A stretch of DNA of 64,000 nt, taken from assembly GCF_031998825.1 (NCBI RefSeq), contig NZ_DAMACX010000017.1, positions 17,005 through 81,004 of the forward strand. The letters run 5' to 3'. The notes beneath the pieces were generated by a model. It worked only from the letters and a program-made list of their open reading frames with translations. It did no database searches and was not told the DNA's origin. The stretch's first letter is position 1. Each line of letters begins with the position of its first letter. The position numbers and the translations under genes were made by a program. Positions 43,805 through 53,421 of this stretch are shown piece by piece. The stretch comes from Pseudescherichia sp031998825. GTDB lineage: Bacteria > Pseudomonadota > Gammaproteobacteria > Enterobacterales > Enterobacteriaceae.

Positions 43805-44768
43805 TACCGTTCGCCTTGTTAAAGCCGGGGTGGGCATCAACGTTCACCGAGCGCCATAGAAAGTGCCGCAGCCACTCGCCGTAGCCCCGCACCAGAAAGC
43901 CGCCGTTGCGCTGCTGATAGCTTGCCCGATCGCGCAGGTAGACTTTACGTAATGCATACCAGGGCACGCCCGGCAGATCGTGATGCACAGAATGGTAGTT
44001 CAGATTAAGGAACAGTACCCGCCACGGCAGCGAGGCCTCGTTGATCACCGAGCGCGCAAGCGGATCGTTGTCCGCCCGATGCTCCAGAAAGGAGCGCACC
44101 TTGGTCAGGGCCAGCGCCGGATAGCTAACCGCCAGCACAAAGTAGAGGATCGAAAACTCGCAGCGCACCAGCCAGGCAAAGGTCGCAGCCAGCAGAACAC
44201 CGTGCACGATCCACATCGCCATTGCCTGACGATCGAGGCGGCGAAACGATGTCACCATGCCCTCCAGCAGCTGGGCGATATCCAGCGCCGGGGCCAACAG
44301 CAGGCGACCAGGAAAGGTGTTGCGTAGGGCAATCAGCTTGCGCTGCCAGGGCGCATAGCGCCGCCAGCGCCACTCGGGAATGTAGTAGGACTCGGGATCG
44401 TCCTCCGGCTGCGTGAGCAGATGGGTACGGTGATGCGCCAGATGTGCATCCCGATAGAGACCGTACGGGTACCAGACCGCCAGCGGCATCAGCCCCAGCA
44501 GCTGGTTTACCCGTGGGTAGCATGTAGGGTGACCGTGGATCAGTTCATGCTGAAGTGACATGTACCAGGTGGTGAACCAGATCAGCACCAGCGTGGCGGG
44601 CAGCAGCCCCAGCGTCTGCCAGAACGCCAGCGTCGTAAACCAGCCGCCGTAGATTACCGCGATTAAAATCCAGGTTGGCAGCTCGCAGCGCCACAGCCAG
44701 GAGCGGGCGCGCTGCCGAACCCAGTCGCGCTGCTCTTCATGCAGCCAGCCAGCGGTGCTTTTTGCCAT
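43794..44768 (-). CDS. Membrane fatty acid desaturase
   Basis: Integral-membrane di-iron desaturase/hydroxylase family protein of 324 residues. The three histidine boxes are HELIHGH (74-80), HLAHHRTH (109-116) and HSVHHDLP (259-266), with EHRAD at 229-233 and about four to five hydrophobic segments. The family includes acyl-lipid desaturases and carotenoid ketolases/hydroxylases. Given the crt genes 4 kb away, action on a carotenoid is possible, but the boxes look more like acyl desaturases. It is co-translated with the PhnD-like gene. Confidence 0.85.
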   Translation of the reverse strand: MAKSTAGWLHEEQRDWVRQRARSWLWRCELPTWILIAVIYGGWFTTLAFWQTLGLLPATLVLIWFTTWYMSLQHELIHGHPTCYPRVNQLLGLMPLAVWYPYGLYRDAHLAHHRTHLLTQPEDDPESYYIPEWRWRRYAPWQRKLIALRNTFPGRLLLAPALDIAQLLEGMVTSFRRLDRQAMAMWIVHGVLLAATFAWLVRCEFSILYFVLAVSYPALALTKVRSFLEHRADNDPLARSVINEASLPWRVLFLNLNYHSVHHDLPGVPWYALRKVYLRDRASYQQRNGGFLVRGYGEWLRHFLWRSVNVDAHPGFNKANGNEQ

Positions 44769-44879
44769 TTTTTCCCACCTCTTACCCCGATGTCAGACAG
44801 GCAAACGATGTGAGAAAACGGCGGTAATGACAAAGAATTTAAACGGCTTAGCTTTTGCGAAGCGCGGCAATGGTAGAGC

Positions 44880-44900
44880 GCCCGGTGATAAACACCGGGC
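44880..44900 (-). terminator. Perfect hairpin after the aldo-keto reductase gene
   Basis: GCCCGGTG (44880-44887) pairs with CACCGGGC (44893-44900), 12 bp beyond the stop of the minus-strand aldo-keto reductase gene. A T tract is lacking, so it may be a transcript-stabilising end rather than a strong terminator. Confidence 0.5.
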
Positions 44901-44911
44901 AGAGGGAAGCG

Positions 44912-45865
44912 TTACGCACCAGCCTTGTCGAGGGCGAGAATATCTTCCGGCGTAAGCTGAAGGTTTATCGCCTCAACAAAGCCATCAACGTGCTCGATTT
45001 TAGTGCCGCTGGCGATAGGCGCGGTCACGCCGGGGCGGCTAATCAGCCAGGCGAGCGCCACCTGCGCAGGCTTCACGCCGTGCTTCTCCGCAACGCTGTC
45101 CAGCGCCTCCAGAATGGCATAGCCGCGCGGGTTGAGGTATTTACCCACGCCCTCGCCGCGCTGGCTCTGGCCCAGATCCTTCTCGCTGCGGTATTTCCCG
45201 GAAAGGAAGCCGGAGGCCAGGCTGTAGTAGGTCACCACGCCGATGTTCTCCCGAACCACCAGCTCCTGCAATTCGCCTTCAAAGCCGTCGCGATCGTAGA
45301 GGTTGTACTCCGGCTGTAACACCTGATAGCGCGGCAGGCCGTTAGCATCGGCCGCCTTAAGTGAAGCTTCTAGCTGCGCTGCATTGAGGTTAGATGCGCC
45401 AACGGCGCGGATCTTGCCGGCTTTCAACAGCTTCTCATACGCGCCAAGGGTCTCTTCGTAGGGCGTGCTGTCGTCCGGCCAGTGGGAGAAGTAGAGATCG
45501 ATATAGTCCGTTTGCAGGCGTTTTAGGGAGTCATCAACCGCCTGTTCAATCCAGCGGGCGGAGAGCCCTTTTTTCCCCGGCTCGCCAAGGTCGGAGCCGA
45601 CTTTGGTAAACAGGGTGATTTTTTCCCGTGCGCCAGGGTGGGCAGCAAACCATTTGCCAAGGATCGTTTCGGATTCGCCGCCTTTGTTGCCTGGCACCCA
45701 GGCAGAGTAGACATCGGCGGTGTCGATGGCGGTTAGGCCGCGCTCCAGCAGCGCATCCAGCAGAGTGAAGCTCTGCTTCTCATCAACGGTCCAGCCAAAG
45801 ACGTTACCGCCAAAAACCAGCGGTGGAATGTGTAATCCCGTCGTGCCTAATGAACGTAAAGCCAT
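44912..45865 (-). CDS. Aldo-keto reductase
   Basis: NADPH-dependent AKR of 317 residues from ATG 45865 (MALRSLGTTGLHIPPLVFGG); a TTG two codons earlier is the alternative. The catalytic tetrad is visible in TAIDTADVYSAW (Asp, Tyr), LFTKVGSD (Lys) and YFSHWPDD (His). The substrate is unknown. The gene stands alone between the desaturase and gcd on the same strand, with hairpins on both sides. Confidence 0.88.
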   Translation of the reverse strand: MALRSLGTTGLHIPPLVFGGNVFGWTVDEKQSFTLLDALLERGLTAIDTADVYSAWVPGNKGGESETILGKWFAAHPGAREKITLFTKVGSDLGEPGKKGLSARWIEQAVDDSLKRLQTDYIDLYFSHWPDDSTPYEETLGAYEKLLKAGKIRAVGASNLNAAQLEASLKAADANGLPRYQVLQPEYNLYDRDGFEGELQELVVRENIGVVTYYSLASGFLSGKYRSEKDLGQSQRGEGVGKYLNPRGYAILEALDSVAEKHGVKPAQVALAWLISRPGVTAPIASGTKIEHVDGFVEAINLQLTPEDILALDKAGA

Positions 45866-45960
45866 GCGCAATACCCCTTTTTTTAGTTACGGTATAGGCA
45901 ATCGTAGACAAAACACGGTAATAACGCACTGAATGCAAATGGAGATTTGTAGAAGGGAAG

Positions 45961-45996
45961 CTCTTCCCTACGAGCCTGATGGGCCGTAGGGAAGAG
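45961..45996 (-). terminator. Hairpin downstream of gcd
   Basis: CTCTTCCCTACG (45961-45972) pairs perfectly with CGTAGGGAAGAG (45985-45996), 8 bp after the gcd stop. It is a strong stem, but there is no clear T tract on the minus strand. Confidence 0.6.
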
Positions 45997-46004
45997 TAGA
46001 GCGA

Positions 46005-48401
46005 TTACTTCAGACGGTAGGCAACAACGGCATCGCCGCCTTTGGTGCCCAGCGAGCCGTGACCGCCCGCGGCAATAACCACGTACTGCTTGTTATCGCT
46101 GCCCAGATAGGTCGCCGGGGTAGCCTGGCCGCCCGCTGGCAGCTCGGTCTGCCACAGCAGCTTACCGGTGTTGATGTCGTAGGCACGGAAGAAGTTATCC
46201 GCCGTTGCGCCATGGAACACCACGTCACCTGCCGTTACCAGCGGACCGCCGTGAGCGACCATCCCCATCGGGAAGCCGATCGGGAAACGCCCTGGCAGGA
46301 AGGTGGTGTTGAGGTTCTTGGTCGTACCGACCCGACGCATCCACTCCGTTTTACCGGTGGTCAGATCGACGCCTACCATCCGGCCCCACGGCGGCGCAAT
46401 ACACGGAATGCCCAGATCGGAAGAGAGCTGCTGAATGTGGATCGCGTAGGTGCCCTGGAAGTTCTCGTTCCAGTACGGTGAGTTCTCCTTGGTAAACAGA
46501 CGCTCTTCTTCTGTCTGCGGAGTACGCTTGATCAGGTTGTATTTGTAGGCCAGACGTACCGGGGAAGCGATCAGGATCTGACGCTCCGGATCGATAGCCA
46601 CAGAGCCCCAGTTAAACACGCCGATATTGCCAGGGAAGACAATCGAGCCGGACTCGGTAGCTGGCGTCCACGGGTTACCGTCGTAGCGCAGCGATTTAAA
46701 ATCGATACGGCAGGCCATCTGATCGAACGGCGTGATCCCCCACATCGCTTTTTCGCTCAGCGGATCGGGAATAAAGTTCAGCGCGGAGACCGGTTGGGTC
46801 GACGAGAAGCTCTCCCCGGTGATGCCGCCTTCAGTAGAGACCTGCTTCTGGTTGATCGGGTAGACAGGCTCGCCGGTCAGACGGTTAAGCACAAACAGGT
46901 TGCCGGTTTTGGTCGGCAGGATCACGACCGGCTGTTTTTTCCCCTGATAGTCGATATCCAGCAGCGACGGCTGGGACGGGTTATCGCGGTCCCACAGGTC
47001 ATGCTTCGAGGACTGGAAGCGCCACTTGAACGCACCGGTGTTGAGATCCAGCGCCACCAGCGTGTCGCGGAATTTCTCCGTGTTGCTCTGCGGATCGCGC
47101 TGGGTTCCAACTTCATCCGGCGAGGCGTTGCCAAACGGCACATAGACCAGACCGTTTTTCAGATCGGCGCTGAGAGTAGCCCAGGCTACAGGGGTATCCT
47201 GCGGGAAGGTCTGCCCGGCGGCAATCGGCTGGGTATTCTCAGGATTTGCCGGATCGAAGTTCCAGACCAGACGTCCGGTTACGGCGTCAAAGGCGCGGAT
47301 GACGCCCGACGGGTTACCGGTGTTATAGCCGTTGTCCATCACGGAGCCGCCAAGGATCACCAGCTTACCGGCCACCAGCGGGGCGGCGGTCTGCATCAGC
47401 GCGTGTGGACGAATGGTACCCATGTTGTCATGCAGATCGACAATGCCGTTAGTGCCGAAATCGGCGCACGGTTTACCGGTATCGGCATCCAGCGCAACCA
47501 GCTTCGCGTCGGTAGTCGCGTTGAAGATGCGGCGAGTACAGGCTGCCGGTGCAACGTTAGTGGCTGCAGGCTGGGCTGAACTGCCGTCCTGAACGGCTGC
47601 GCTGCCGTCATAGTAGCTTACGCCACGGCAGGTCTGGTGCTGTTGCAGGTAGGAGCGATCTTTTTCAGGAACGTATTTCCACTTAAGCGCCCCGGTCTGC
47701 GGATCGAGAGCGTGCACTTCGTTGTGCGGAGTACAGAAGTAGAGCGCGTTGTTAACCTTCAGCGGCGTCGCCTCGAAGGTGTATTCGGTCGCGTCTTTGC
47801 TGCCGTCGCGCAGATCCCCGGTGTGGTAGGTCCAGGCCACTTCCAGATCGCTGGCGTTATCTTTATTGATCTGGTTGAGCTTAGAGAAACGCAGGCCGTT
47901 GGTGGTGCCACCGTAGGCGGTCCAGTTGTTTTCCGCGACGTCGGCGCTGGAGGCGTTACGTGCGTTAGTAATGGTGCCGTCCTGCGGATAGGGATCGTAG
48001 AAGCAGAGACCGATAACCAGGGCAATCATCACCGCCACGGTACCGCCGAGGAAAGGATGGAAGCGACGCTCCCCTGCCCCGCTGGCGCGGAAAAGCGGAC
48101 GAACCACCCACGGCATCGCCAGCCAGAGGCCAATGACGCCTATCAGATCGCCACGCGGGATCCACTGCCACTTATCAAAGCCGACCTCATAGATGATCCA
48201 GGCCAGAACAATCCACATCAGCACCGCGTAGATATTAAGCGCAATGCGTTTGTTCAGGTAGAGCGTCACGGCAGTGGCAATCAGCCCCACGGCCATTACG
48301 GCGTAGAATGGCGAGCCGCCGACCAGCAGCAGCTTCGCCCCCATATAGAGCATCGCAAGCCCAATGAGCGCGATGATGATACTTGTTATTTTGTTAAGCA
48401 T
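46005..48401 (-). CDS. gcd: Membrane-bound PQQ-dependent glucose dehydrogenase
   Basis: Oxidises D-glucose to gluconolactone in the periplasm and passes electrons to ubiquinone. The 798-residue protein matches the E. coli length. The first ~145 residues contain five transmembrane helices, and the rest is a PQQ beta-propeller with repeated W motifs (for example WRFQSSKHDLWDRDNPSQPS). It ends in GGHGSLGTKGGDAVVAYRLK. No pqq biosynthesis genes are in the window, so the holoenzyme depends on PQQ made elsewhere or taken up. Confidence 0.96.
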   Translation of the reverse strand: MLNKITSIIIALIGLAMLYMGAKLLLVGGSPFYAVMAVGLIATAVTLYLNKRIALNIYAVLMWIVLAWIIYEVGFDKWQWIPRGDLIGVIGLWLAMPWVVRPLFRASGAGERRFHPFLGGTVAVMIALVIGLCFYDPYPQDGTITNARNASSADVAENNWTAYGGTTNGLRFSKLNQINKDNASDLEVAWTYHTGDLRDGSKDATEYTFEATPLKVNNALYFCTPHNEVHALDPQTGALKWKYVPEKDRSYLQQHQTCRGVSYYDGSAAVQDGSSAQPAATNVAPAACTRRIFNATTDAKLVALDADTGKPCADFGTNGIVDLHDNMGTIRPHALMQTAAPLVAGKLVILGGSVMDNGYNTGNPSGVIRAFDAVTGRLVWNFDPANPENTQPIAAGQTFPQDTPVAWATLSADLKNGLVYVPFGNASPDEVGTQRDPQSNTEKFRDTLVALDLNTGAFKWRFQSSKHDLWDRDNPSQPSLLDIDYQGKKQPVVILPTKTGNLFVLNRLTGEPVYPINQKQVSTEGGITGESFSSTQPVSALNFIPDPLSEKAMWGITPFDQMACRIDFKSLRYDGNPWTPATESGSIVFPGNIGVFNWGSVAIDPERQILIASPVRLAYKYNLIKRTPQTEEERLFTKENSPYWNENFQGTYAIHIQQLSSDLGIPCIAPPWGRMVGVDLTTGKTEWMRRVGTTKNLNTTFLPGRFPIGFPMGMVAHGGPLVTAGDVVFHGATADNFFRAYDINTGKLLWQTELPAGGQATPATYLGSDNKQYVVIAAGGHGSLGTKGGDAVVAYRLK

Positions 48402-48568
48402 GATTTCCCTGACATAGACAAATGTTCAATTGAAACGGCGTTTTACAACAATTTCGAAACAATGTTACAACGATCACAAAAAAAATATAGGGTTAGCATG
48501 CTAACAAATTTGTCGTTTTGTGCGGGGAAAGGGTTAAGTGAGAGGTAAACAGGGGAGGCACAGCGCCC

Positions 48569-49090
48569 TCAGGCGTTGCGCGTCAGGCCAAACAACCAGT
48601 CGTTATGCAGTTGATCCCGCAGACGATAGCTTTCATGTAGCTCCTGCTCCAGGGTGAAGCCCACCTTTTCCAGTAGGCGGCGGGAAGCAAGATTACCTGC
48701 GGTGACAGTGGCAATCAGACGTTCAATTCCGCCCTCGCGGAAAGCATAATCACAAACGGCTCTCAGGGATTCTGTTCCGTACCCCAGGCCCTGCGCGTCG
48801 GGTGCAAACAGAAAGCCCACCTCGGCACAGTCAGGGCCGCGATGGATATAGCCCGTAACGCCCAGCTTTTTTCCTGTCGCCTTGTCAGAGACCACGAGGC
48901 ACAGCCAGTGGGAGCTTTGAGGAGACCAGCATGGCAGCCTTGATTCAAAAGCGGCACGGATCTCTTCGTTTGACGGCAGATCCGCAACGTAATACATCAC
49001 CTGCGGGTCTGTCTGTAGCGCGTGGAAGAAGTCCCAGTCGCTCTCCGCTATCTGCGTACAAATTAATCTGGCAGTCGTTATCGTTATCAT
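48569..49090 (-). CDS. RimJ/RimL-type GNAT acetyltransferase
   Basis: A 173-residue acetyltransferase of the RimL-like subgroup. It starts MITITTARLICTQIAESDWD. The acetyl-CoA loop is FAPDAQGLGYGTESLRAVCD, followed by ATVTAGNLASRRLLEKVGFT. The target (small molecule or protein N terminus) cannot be predicted. It lies between gcd and the fimbrial operon; the ~107 bp upstream contain a short hydrophobic reading-frame remnant, noted in the findings. Confidence 0.85.
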   Translation of the reverse strand: MITITTARLICTQIAESDWDFFHALQTDPQVMYYVADLPSNEEIRAAFESRLPCWSPQSSHWLCLVVSDKATGKKLGVTGYIHRGPDCAEVGFLFAPDAQGLGYGTESLRAVCDYAFREGGIERLIATVTAGNLASRRLLEKVGFTLEQELHESYRLRDQLHNDWLFGLTRNA

Positions 49091-49197
49091 TAAGAAATTC
49101 CAGTATGTTGATACCCTGGCTAAGCGGAAATTTACGCGTTCCAGCCACGCACAGGATCACACCCAGCGTGCTGACCAGTATGATACCTGCTTAAACG

Positions 49198-49713
49198 CTA
49201 CTCATAATCCAGATTATATGTTACTGACGCTGTCACCGTGCCACTGTCTAACGTTCCCGTGCGAATGTATTGTGCGGCAAGAGGAATAGTGTCATCTCCC
49301 TCAGTTGCCTGAATAACCATCCAACGCTCCCCTAAAGAAATAGGGGTATAATTGTTTGACACATCAAGAAGCTGGACACCAACCCCTTTACCCGTACCTT
49401 TGTTTTCAATAATCGCAGGTGAATCCGCGACGCTATCACCGGATACGGTCATATACACGCCGGTATCCGCATCACAGCGTAAACTAATAGCTTGCTCTAC
49501 GCGGCCGAAGGTAGCATTTATGTCCGGTAGGTCCGCCTGCGAAACATTCCCTAACGCGAATGTTAAATCCGAAGCACCAGATATACTGCAGGTAGATGGC
49601 AACAGATTTCCGGTGATATTAACCGTTCCTGTTTCATATCCCGTCCCGGCATAGGCCCTTGTTATGGTCAAAATAGATAGCACACTGAATATTGTAAGAC
49701 ATATTTTTGACAT
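49198..49713 (-). CDS. Minor fimbrial subunit
   Basis: A 171-residue chaperone-usher pilin. The signal peptide is MSKICLTIFSVLSILTITRA ending YAG. The pilin domain has the disulfide cysteines in LPSTCSISG and ISLRCDADTG and the conserved C-terminal beta-zipper ending VTASVTYNLDYE with the penultimate Tyr. Its pilin domain resembles the C-terminal half of the neighbouring adhesin-like protein. It is the last gene of the operon, 17 bp after the adhesin gene, and is probably a terminator or adaptor subunit. Confidence 0.85.
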   Translation of the reverse strand: MSKICLTIFSVLSILTITRAYAGTGYETGTVNITGNLLPSTCSISGASDLTFALGNVSQADLPDINATFGRVEQAISLRCDADTGVYMTVSGDSVADSPAIIENKGTGKGVGVQLLDVSNNYTPISLGERWMVIQATEGDDTIPLAAQYIRTGTLDSGTVTASVTYNLDYE

Positions 49714-49730
49714 GATAGTTTCGCTTTATG

Positions 49731-50786
49731 TTATTCATAATCTAACGTATACGTAGCACTTGATGTCACAGACCCAGCGACCATATCTCCCGTTCTAATA
49801 TAGCGCGCTGATACTGGAATATTAACAGATGCGCCAGCAGAACTGCTGATTGCCACCCGGGTTCCAAGGACATAGGGCGTGCCGTCTGATTTTAAAAGCT
49901 GAACGCCAATGCCCTGTGCCGAACCATTATTTTGTAATACGCTGGCATCCGTTGCTGAATCGGAAGATTGAATGCCACTAAACGTAATTCCTACCGTTGT
50001 TCCTTTACTGCAGTTGAGTTGAATATTGTGCGGACTGCTTTGGCCCCATGTGCTATTCACTTCCGGTAAGTTGCTCTTCTGCACATCATCCAGCACGATA
50101 TTGACCTCCTTAGTGCTACTTACTTCACAGCCACTGGCGTTAACCGTCCCCGTAATGTAAAGCGTGGTTCTTTTCAACTGAGCCGGTACGCGATCGGCGG
50201 TTGCTGCTACATAACCAACCACACCAGAGAGTATCCCCCCCTCTACGGCCCCGCTGGTCTTGATGAGTCTGACACGAGGTATAAACGAAAGTGTCACCTT
50301 TTCGTTTGTACTTGATATCGTAAATCTACCTGACGCCTTATTATTGCCAGGCGGAATAAAATAGACAGTGGCTTTATCGTTATCCTTAGTGACATTAGAA
50401 GTCATCGTTAGGTCAGCACCAAGCTGTACACCGACCCCGGCAAGGTTTGTTGCAAAAGTCTCAGCATCATTATAAACACCCAAATCGGCATTATCCGACC
50501 CGACTATATAATCCAGTTCTCTGTTAGCCGATGTGTCGGCTGTAAATGTGCAAACCGCCACCTCAGAAGGAGCATATGAGTATGCCCCTTTAATCTCCCC
50601 TCCAATTGCCAAATCGGGAGTGAAATTTGGAATGCCCACGTTCATAGGGAAAGCAGTTGTACCCTGTGTACAAGTAGCCGTTCCCGCCTGAACAGATGAT
50701 GCTAAAAACCAGAGAATAGCCGCTGCAAAATAAAATAGACCACTTCTGGAACTGATATAACCTCGATGCTTACACTTCAATTTCAT
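49731..50786 (-). CDS. Two-domain fimbrial tip adhesin-like protein
   Basis: A 351-residue protein with an N-terminal signal peptide (hydrophobic SGLFYFAAAILWFLASSVQA, about residues 15-34), a unique domain (about 35-200) and a C-terminal pilin domain (about 205-351). The pilin domain has cysteines in NASGCEVSS and IQLNCSKG and the ending SVTSSATYTLDYE. This lectin-plus-pilin architecture is that of FimH-type tip adhesins, although the first domain is not recognisable. It lies 37 bp after the usher gene. Confidence 0.82.
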   Translation of the reverse strand: MKLKCKHRGYISSRSGLFYFAAAILWFLASSVQAGTATCTQGTTAFPMNVGIPNFTPDLAIGGEIKGAYSYAPSEVAVCTFTADTSANRELDYIVGSDNADLGVYNDAETFATNLAGVGVQLGADLTMTSNVTKDNDKATVYFIPPGNNKASGRFTISSTNEKVTLSFIPRVRLIKTSGAVEGGILSGVVGYVAATADRVPAQLKRTTLYITGTVNASGCEVSSTKEVNIVLDDVQKSNLPEVNSTWGQSSPHNIQLNCSKGTTVGITFSGIQSSDSATDASVLQNNGSAQGIGVQLLKSDGTPYVLGTRVAISSSAGASVNIPVSARYIRTGDMVAGSVTSSATYTLDYE

Positions 50787-50823
50787 TTGATAACCTTTAT
50801 CTTACAAGAGGCCGCAATCTATT

Positions 50824-53421
50824 TTAATGGCATGCCGCACTGACATTAATCACGCTGGAATTTGTATTATTTTCTGGCAGTGCAAATTTCGCCGTACATT
50901 GAGTATTGACGCCTTTGCCCCACTGCACATGTAAATCGCCCTCCATTGGGACACCAGCCAAATAGACATCACCATTATCACCAACAATACCGGCAACACT
51001 CTCATCCTGTATCAGGCTCACCGTTGCGCCAAAAGGAATTGCGGAGCCAGCATGCTGCAAACGAATTAATGCGTGGGCACCAATATGGGTTTTAAATTGC
51101 GCCATAACAACCGCCCCTTCAGTCGGGATGACGTTGACAGAGGAATTATCTATATCGGCATCGTCTGCTAGGGTGCTCGTATCCAGACTGACCATGGTTC
51201 TTCTATACGGAGTCAAATACGGGACAACCGCGTAACCACGCCAGTCGGTCTTAACACCGGTACCATTAAGGACTTTCGTATCACGACTTCCCCTGGCGCT
51301 GACTAAGGCAATAGACTGGATGTCCTGGCTAAGCGCCTGTGAGAATGTTACGCCATGCTGGTGTACAACGACCCCACCCTGCAGGCCATAGTTCACCTGA
51401 TGGCTATCCGGGTCATAGTTATAACCCACGTTAGCTTCACCCACACTGCCGGTATAATCTACATTAACAGACCCGTTCGACCCTGACTCTGCATGATTCC
51501 GGTAGCCTTCCATCACGGTATAGTTAAGATTTCCATCTTCAAGCGCGGAACCATACAGGCTGACCTGCTGCGTGGAATCACCATGTCGATTCGTGTTCGC
51601 GCTATATCCGGCATAAGCGCCATGTAGCCACTTATCCAGTGGAACGCTGATATTCATTGCCAGTTGATGATCGTTTTCTGTACCTGGCATACTGGTAAAG
51701 TTGTAGGTTACCCCATAGCTTATTCCCGACCAGCTATTGTTATAGCCAACGGTCAGGTTTCTTTCATAGCCCTCATCGCTCCAGTAATCCTGCTGGTAGC
51801 CATTCAGATATATTTGTCCCCATCCATCGGGGAGATCCTGACTTAAAGACGCCTGCCAGCGTGACCGCTTATTGTTAGTAAGATTAAAGTCATTATTATC
51901 GTTTTCATCATCGGTATAATAATCGTTGACTTGCAGATCGACAGCATCCTGAAAACTATAATATCCTTTTGTTGAATAACGATAGGCCGCTAACGTAACG
52001 GTTGAACCGGTGCTAAGAACACTCTTTGAATATTGAGCACGGTAAGATGCCCCGTTTTTATGTTCGCCTGTACTTAAATCAGCAGAGGAATAGGCCGTAT
52101 CAACGGAAAGAGAACCGATATCCCCTAGCGTAAACCCTAAACCAGCCAATCCATTCTGATAATCATCAGACAACTGAGCCCCGCCGTACACCGTCATTTC
52201 GTGCGGCAGACCATAGATCGCAGTTAACTGGGTAAACTTGGGTTCACCCCCGTCCGCATAGCTTCGGTATTCACCACCAGTAAAAGCATATTTCAGATGG
52301 CCTTCACGCTGCATAATCGCCACGCTGGAGAAGGGCTGAACGAACGTATGTTCATGACCGTCCGATTCTTTAACCGTCACCACCAAGTCGCCGTTTGTTG
52401 AGTTAGGATACAGATCCTTAATTTCAAATGCCCCTGGTGTAACCTGTTTCTGATAAATAATTGTACTATTTTGGCGGATCGTTACGGTAGCATTGCTGGC
52501 CGCAATGCCATGTACCGTTGGTGCAAAACTACGAAGGCTGTCCGGCAGCATATTATCATCGGACGTTATCTGTGCTCCTCGAAACGAGAAGCCATCATAG
52601 ACATCCGAGGGGGTCGTTGCATCCCCCATTGTTAGCATCCCACTTACCTGAGGAATATCACGCTGCAAAAATGTATTGATAGAATTCCAATGGTTTTGAC
52701 TGCTCCCATTGTCAGTGAACCCGTTGCCCGTACTTTCCGGCGTTTTCGTGTACGTCCAGGTACTGTAATTACGCAGTCGCCAGGCCCCCAGGTTCAGCCC
52801 ACCATGTAAACTTAAGAAATAGTTATCTTCTGTTCCTGGAGCATTGTCATTATTACGCCATGTATTTGAACCATTAAAGTCATACCCAAGCAACAGAGCA
52901 GGGATACCCTCGTCCCATAACGATGGGTTGACGTAACCTTGTGCATTGCTATTTACATCGGCCTGAGGAACGGTTAAATCAAGACGCATCTGGTTATAAT
53001 CAAATTTCACACTGCTTTGAGGGATGAATTTTGTTAAGTCATCTATTTTCTCAGCCTCGATAAGGCCTTCAATTTCATCCACCTTGATCCCCCATACCTT
53101 CAGTAAATCAGGCGCCACTTCAGGAATTAAAAGACCCTCTTTGTTCTGCACAAAATGCAGGTCTCGGGTATCGACCTGCACATGGTTGATAAAGACGTCA
53201 ACGCGGTAATTACCCGGCAGCTGTGATCCAGTATTGGAGAATTGGCTAAGGTCGACGTTGAGTTTAGGTCCACTCGTCTCCAAAGCAGCCATATCAAATT
53301 CATCCCGCGCGAATGCATAATGGACACTTTGTAAGGCCAGCAATATCAGGCAGGTTAGCCGCCTGAACCAGAAAAGCGTTTTTTTATGTCCCCTATTTCG
53401 CCTTGCAGTATCCAAACTCAT
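50824..53421 (-). CDS. Outer-membrane fimbrial usher
   Basis: FimD/PapC-family usher of 865 residues that secretes and assembles pilus subunits. After a signal sequence ending near HYAFA it has the N-terminal chaperone-binding domain (DEFDMAALETSG to about residue 150), a 24-strand barrel with the plug in the middle and C-terminal domains ending in paired cysteines (NTQCTAKFALP and NVSAACH). It overlaps the chaperone gene by 4 bp. Codon composition is more AT-rich than in the backbone genes. Confidence 0.94.
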   Translation of the reverse strand: MSLDTARRNRGHKKTLFWFRRLTCLILLALQSVHYAFARDEFDMAALETSGPKLNVDLSQFSNTGSQLPGNYRVDVFINHVQVDTRDLHFVQNKEGLLIPEVAPDLLKVWGIKVDEIEGLIEAEKIDDLTKFIPQSSVKFDYNQMRLDLTVPQADVNSNAQGYVNPSLWDEGIPALLLGYDFNGSNTWRNNDNAPGTEDNYFLSLHGGLNLGAWRLRNYSTWTYTKTPESTGNGFTDNGSSQNHWNSINTFLQRDIPQVSGMLTMGDATTPSDVYDGFSFRGAQITSDDNMLPDSLRSFAPTVHGIAASNATVTIRQNSTIIYQKQVTPGAFEIKDLYPNSTNGDLVVTVKESDGHEHTFVQPFSSVAIMQREGHLKYAFTGGEYRSYADGGEPKFTQLTAIYGLPHEMTVYGGAQLSDDYQNGLAGLGFTLGDIGSLSVDTAYSSADLSTGEHKNGASYRAQYSKSVLSTGSTVTLAAYRYSTKGYYSFQDAVDLQVNDYYTDDENDNNDFNLTNNKRSRWQASLSQDLPDGWGQIYLNGYQQDYWSDEGYERNLTVGYNNSWSGISYGVTYNFTSMPGTENDHQLAMNISVPLDKWLHGAYAGYSANTNRHGDSTQQVSLYGSALEDGNLNYTVMEGYRNHAESGSNGSVNVDYTGSVGEANVGYNYDPDSHQVNYGLQGGVVVHQHGVTFSQALSQDIQSIALVSARGSRDTKVLNGTGVKTDWRGYAVVPYLTPYRRTMVSLDTSTLADDADIDNSSVNVIPTEGAVVMAQFKTHIGAHALIRLQHAGSAIPFGATVSLIQDESVAGIVGDNGDVYLAGVPMEGDLHVQWGKGVNTQCTAKFALPENNTNSSVINVSAACH

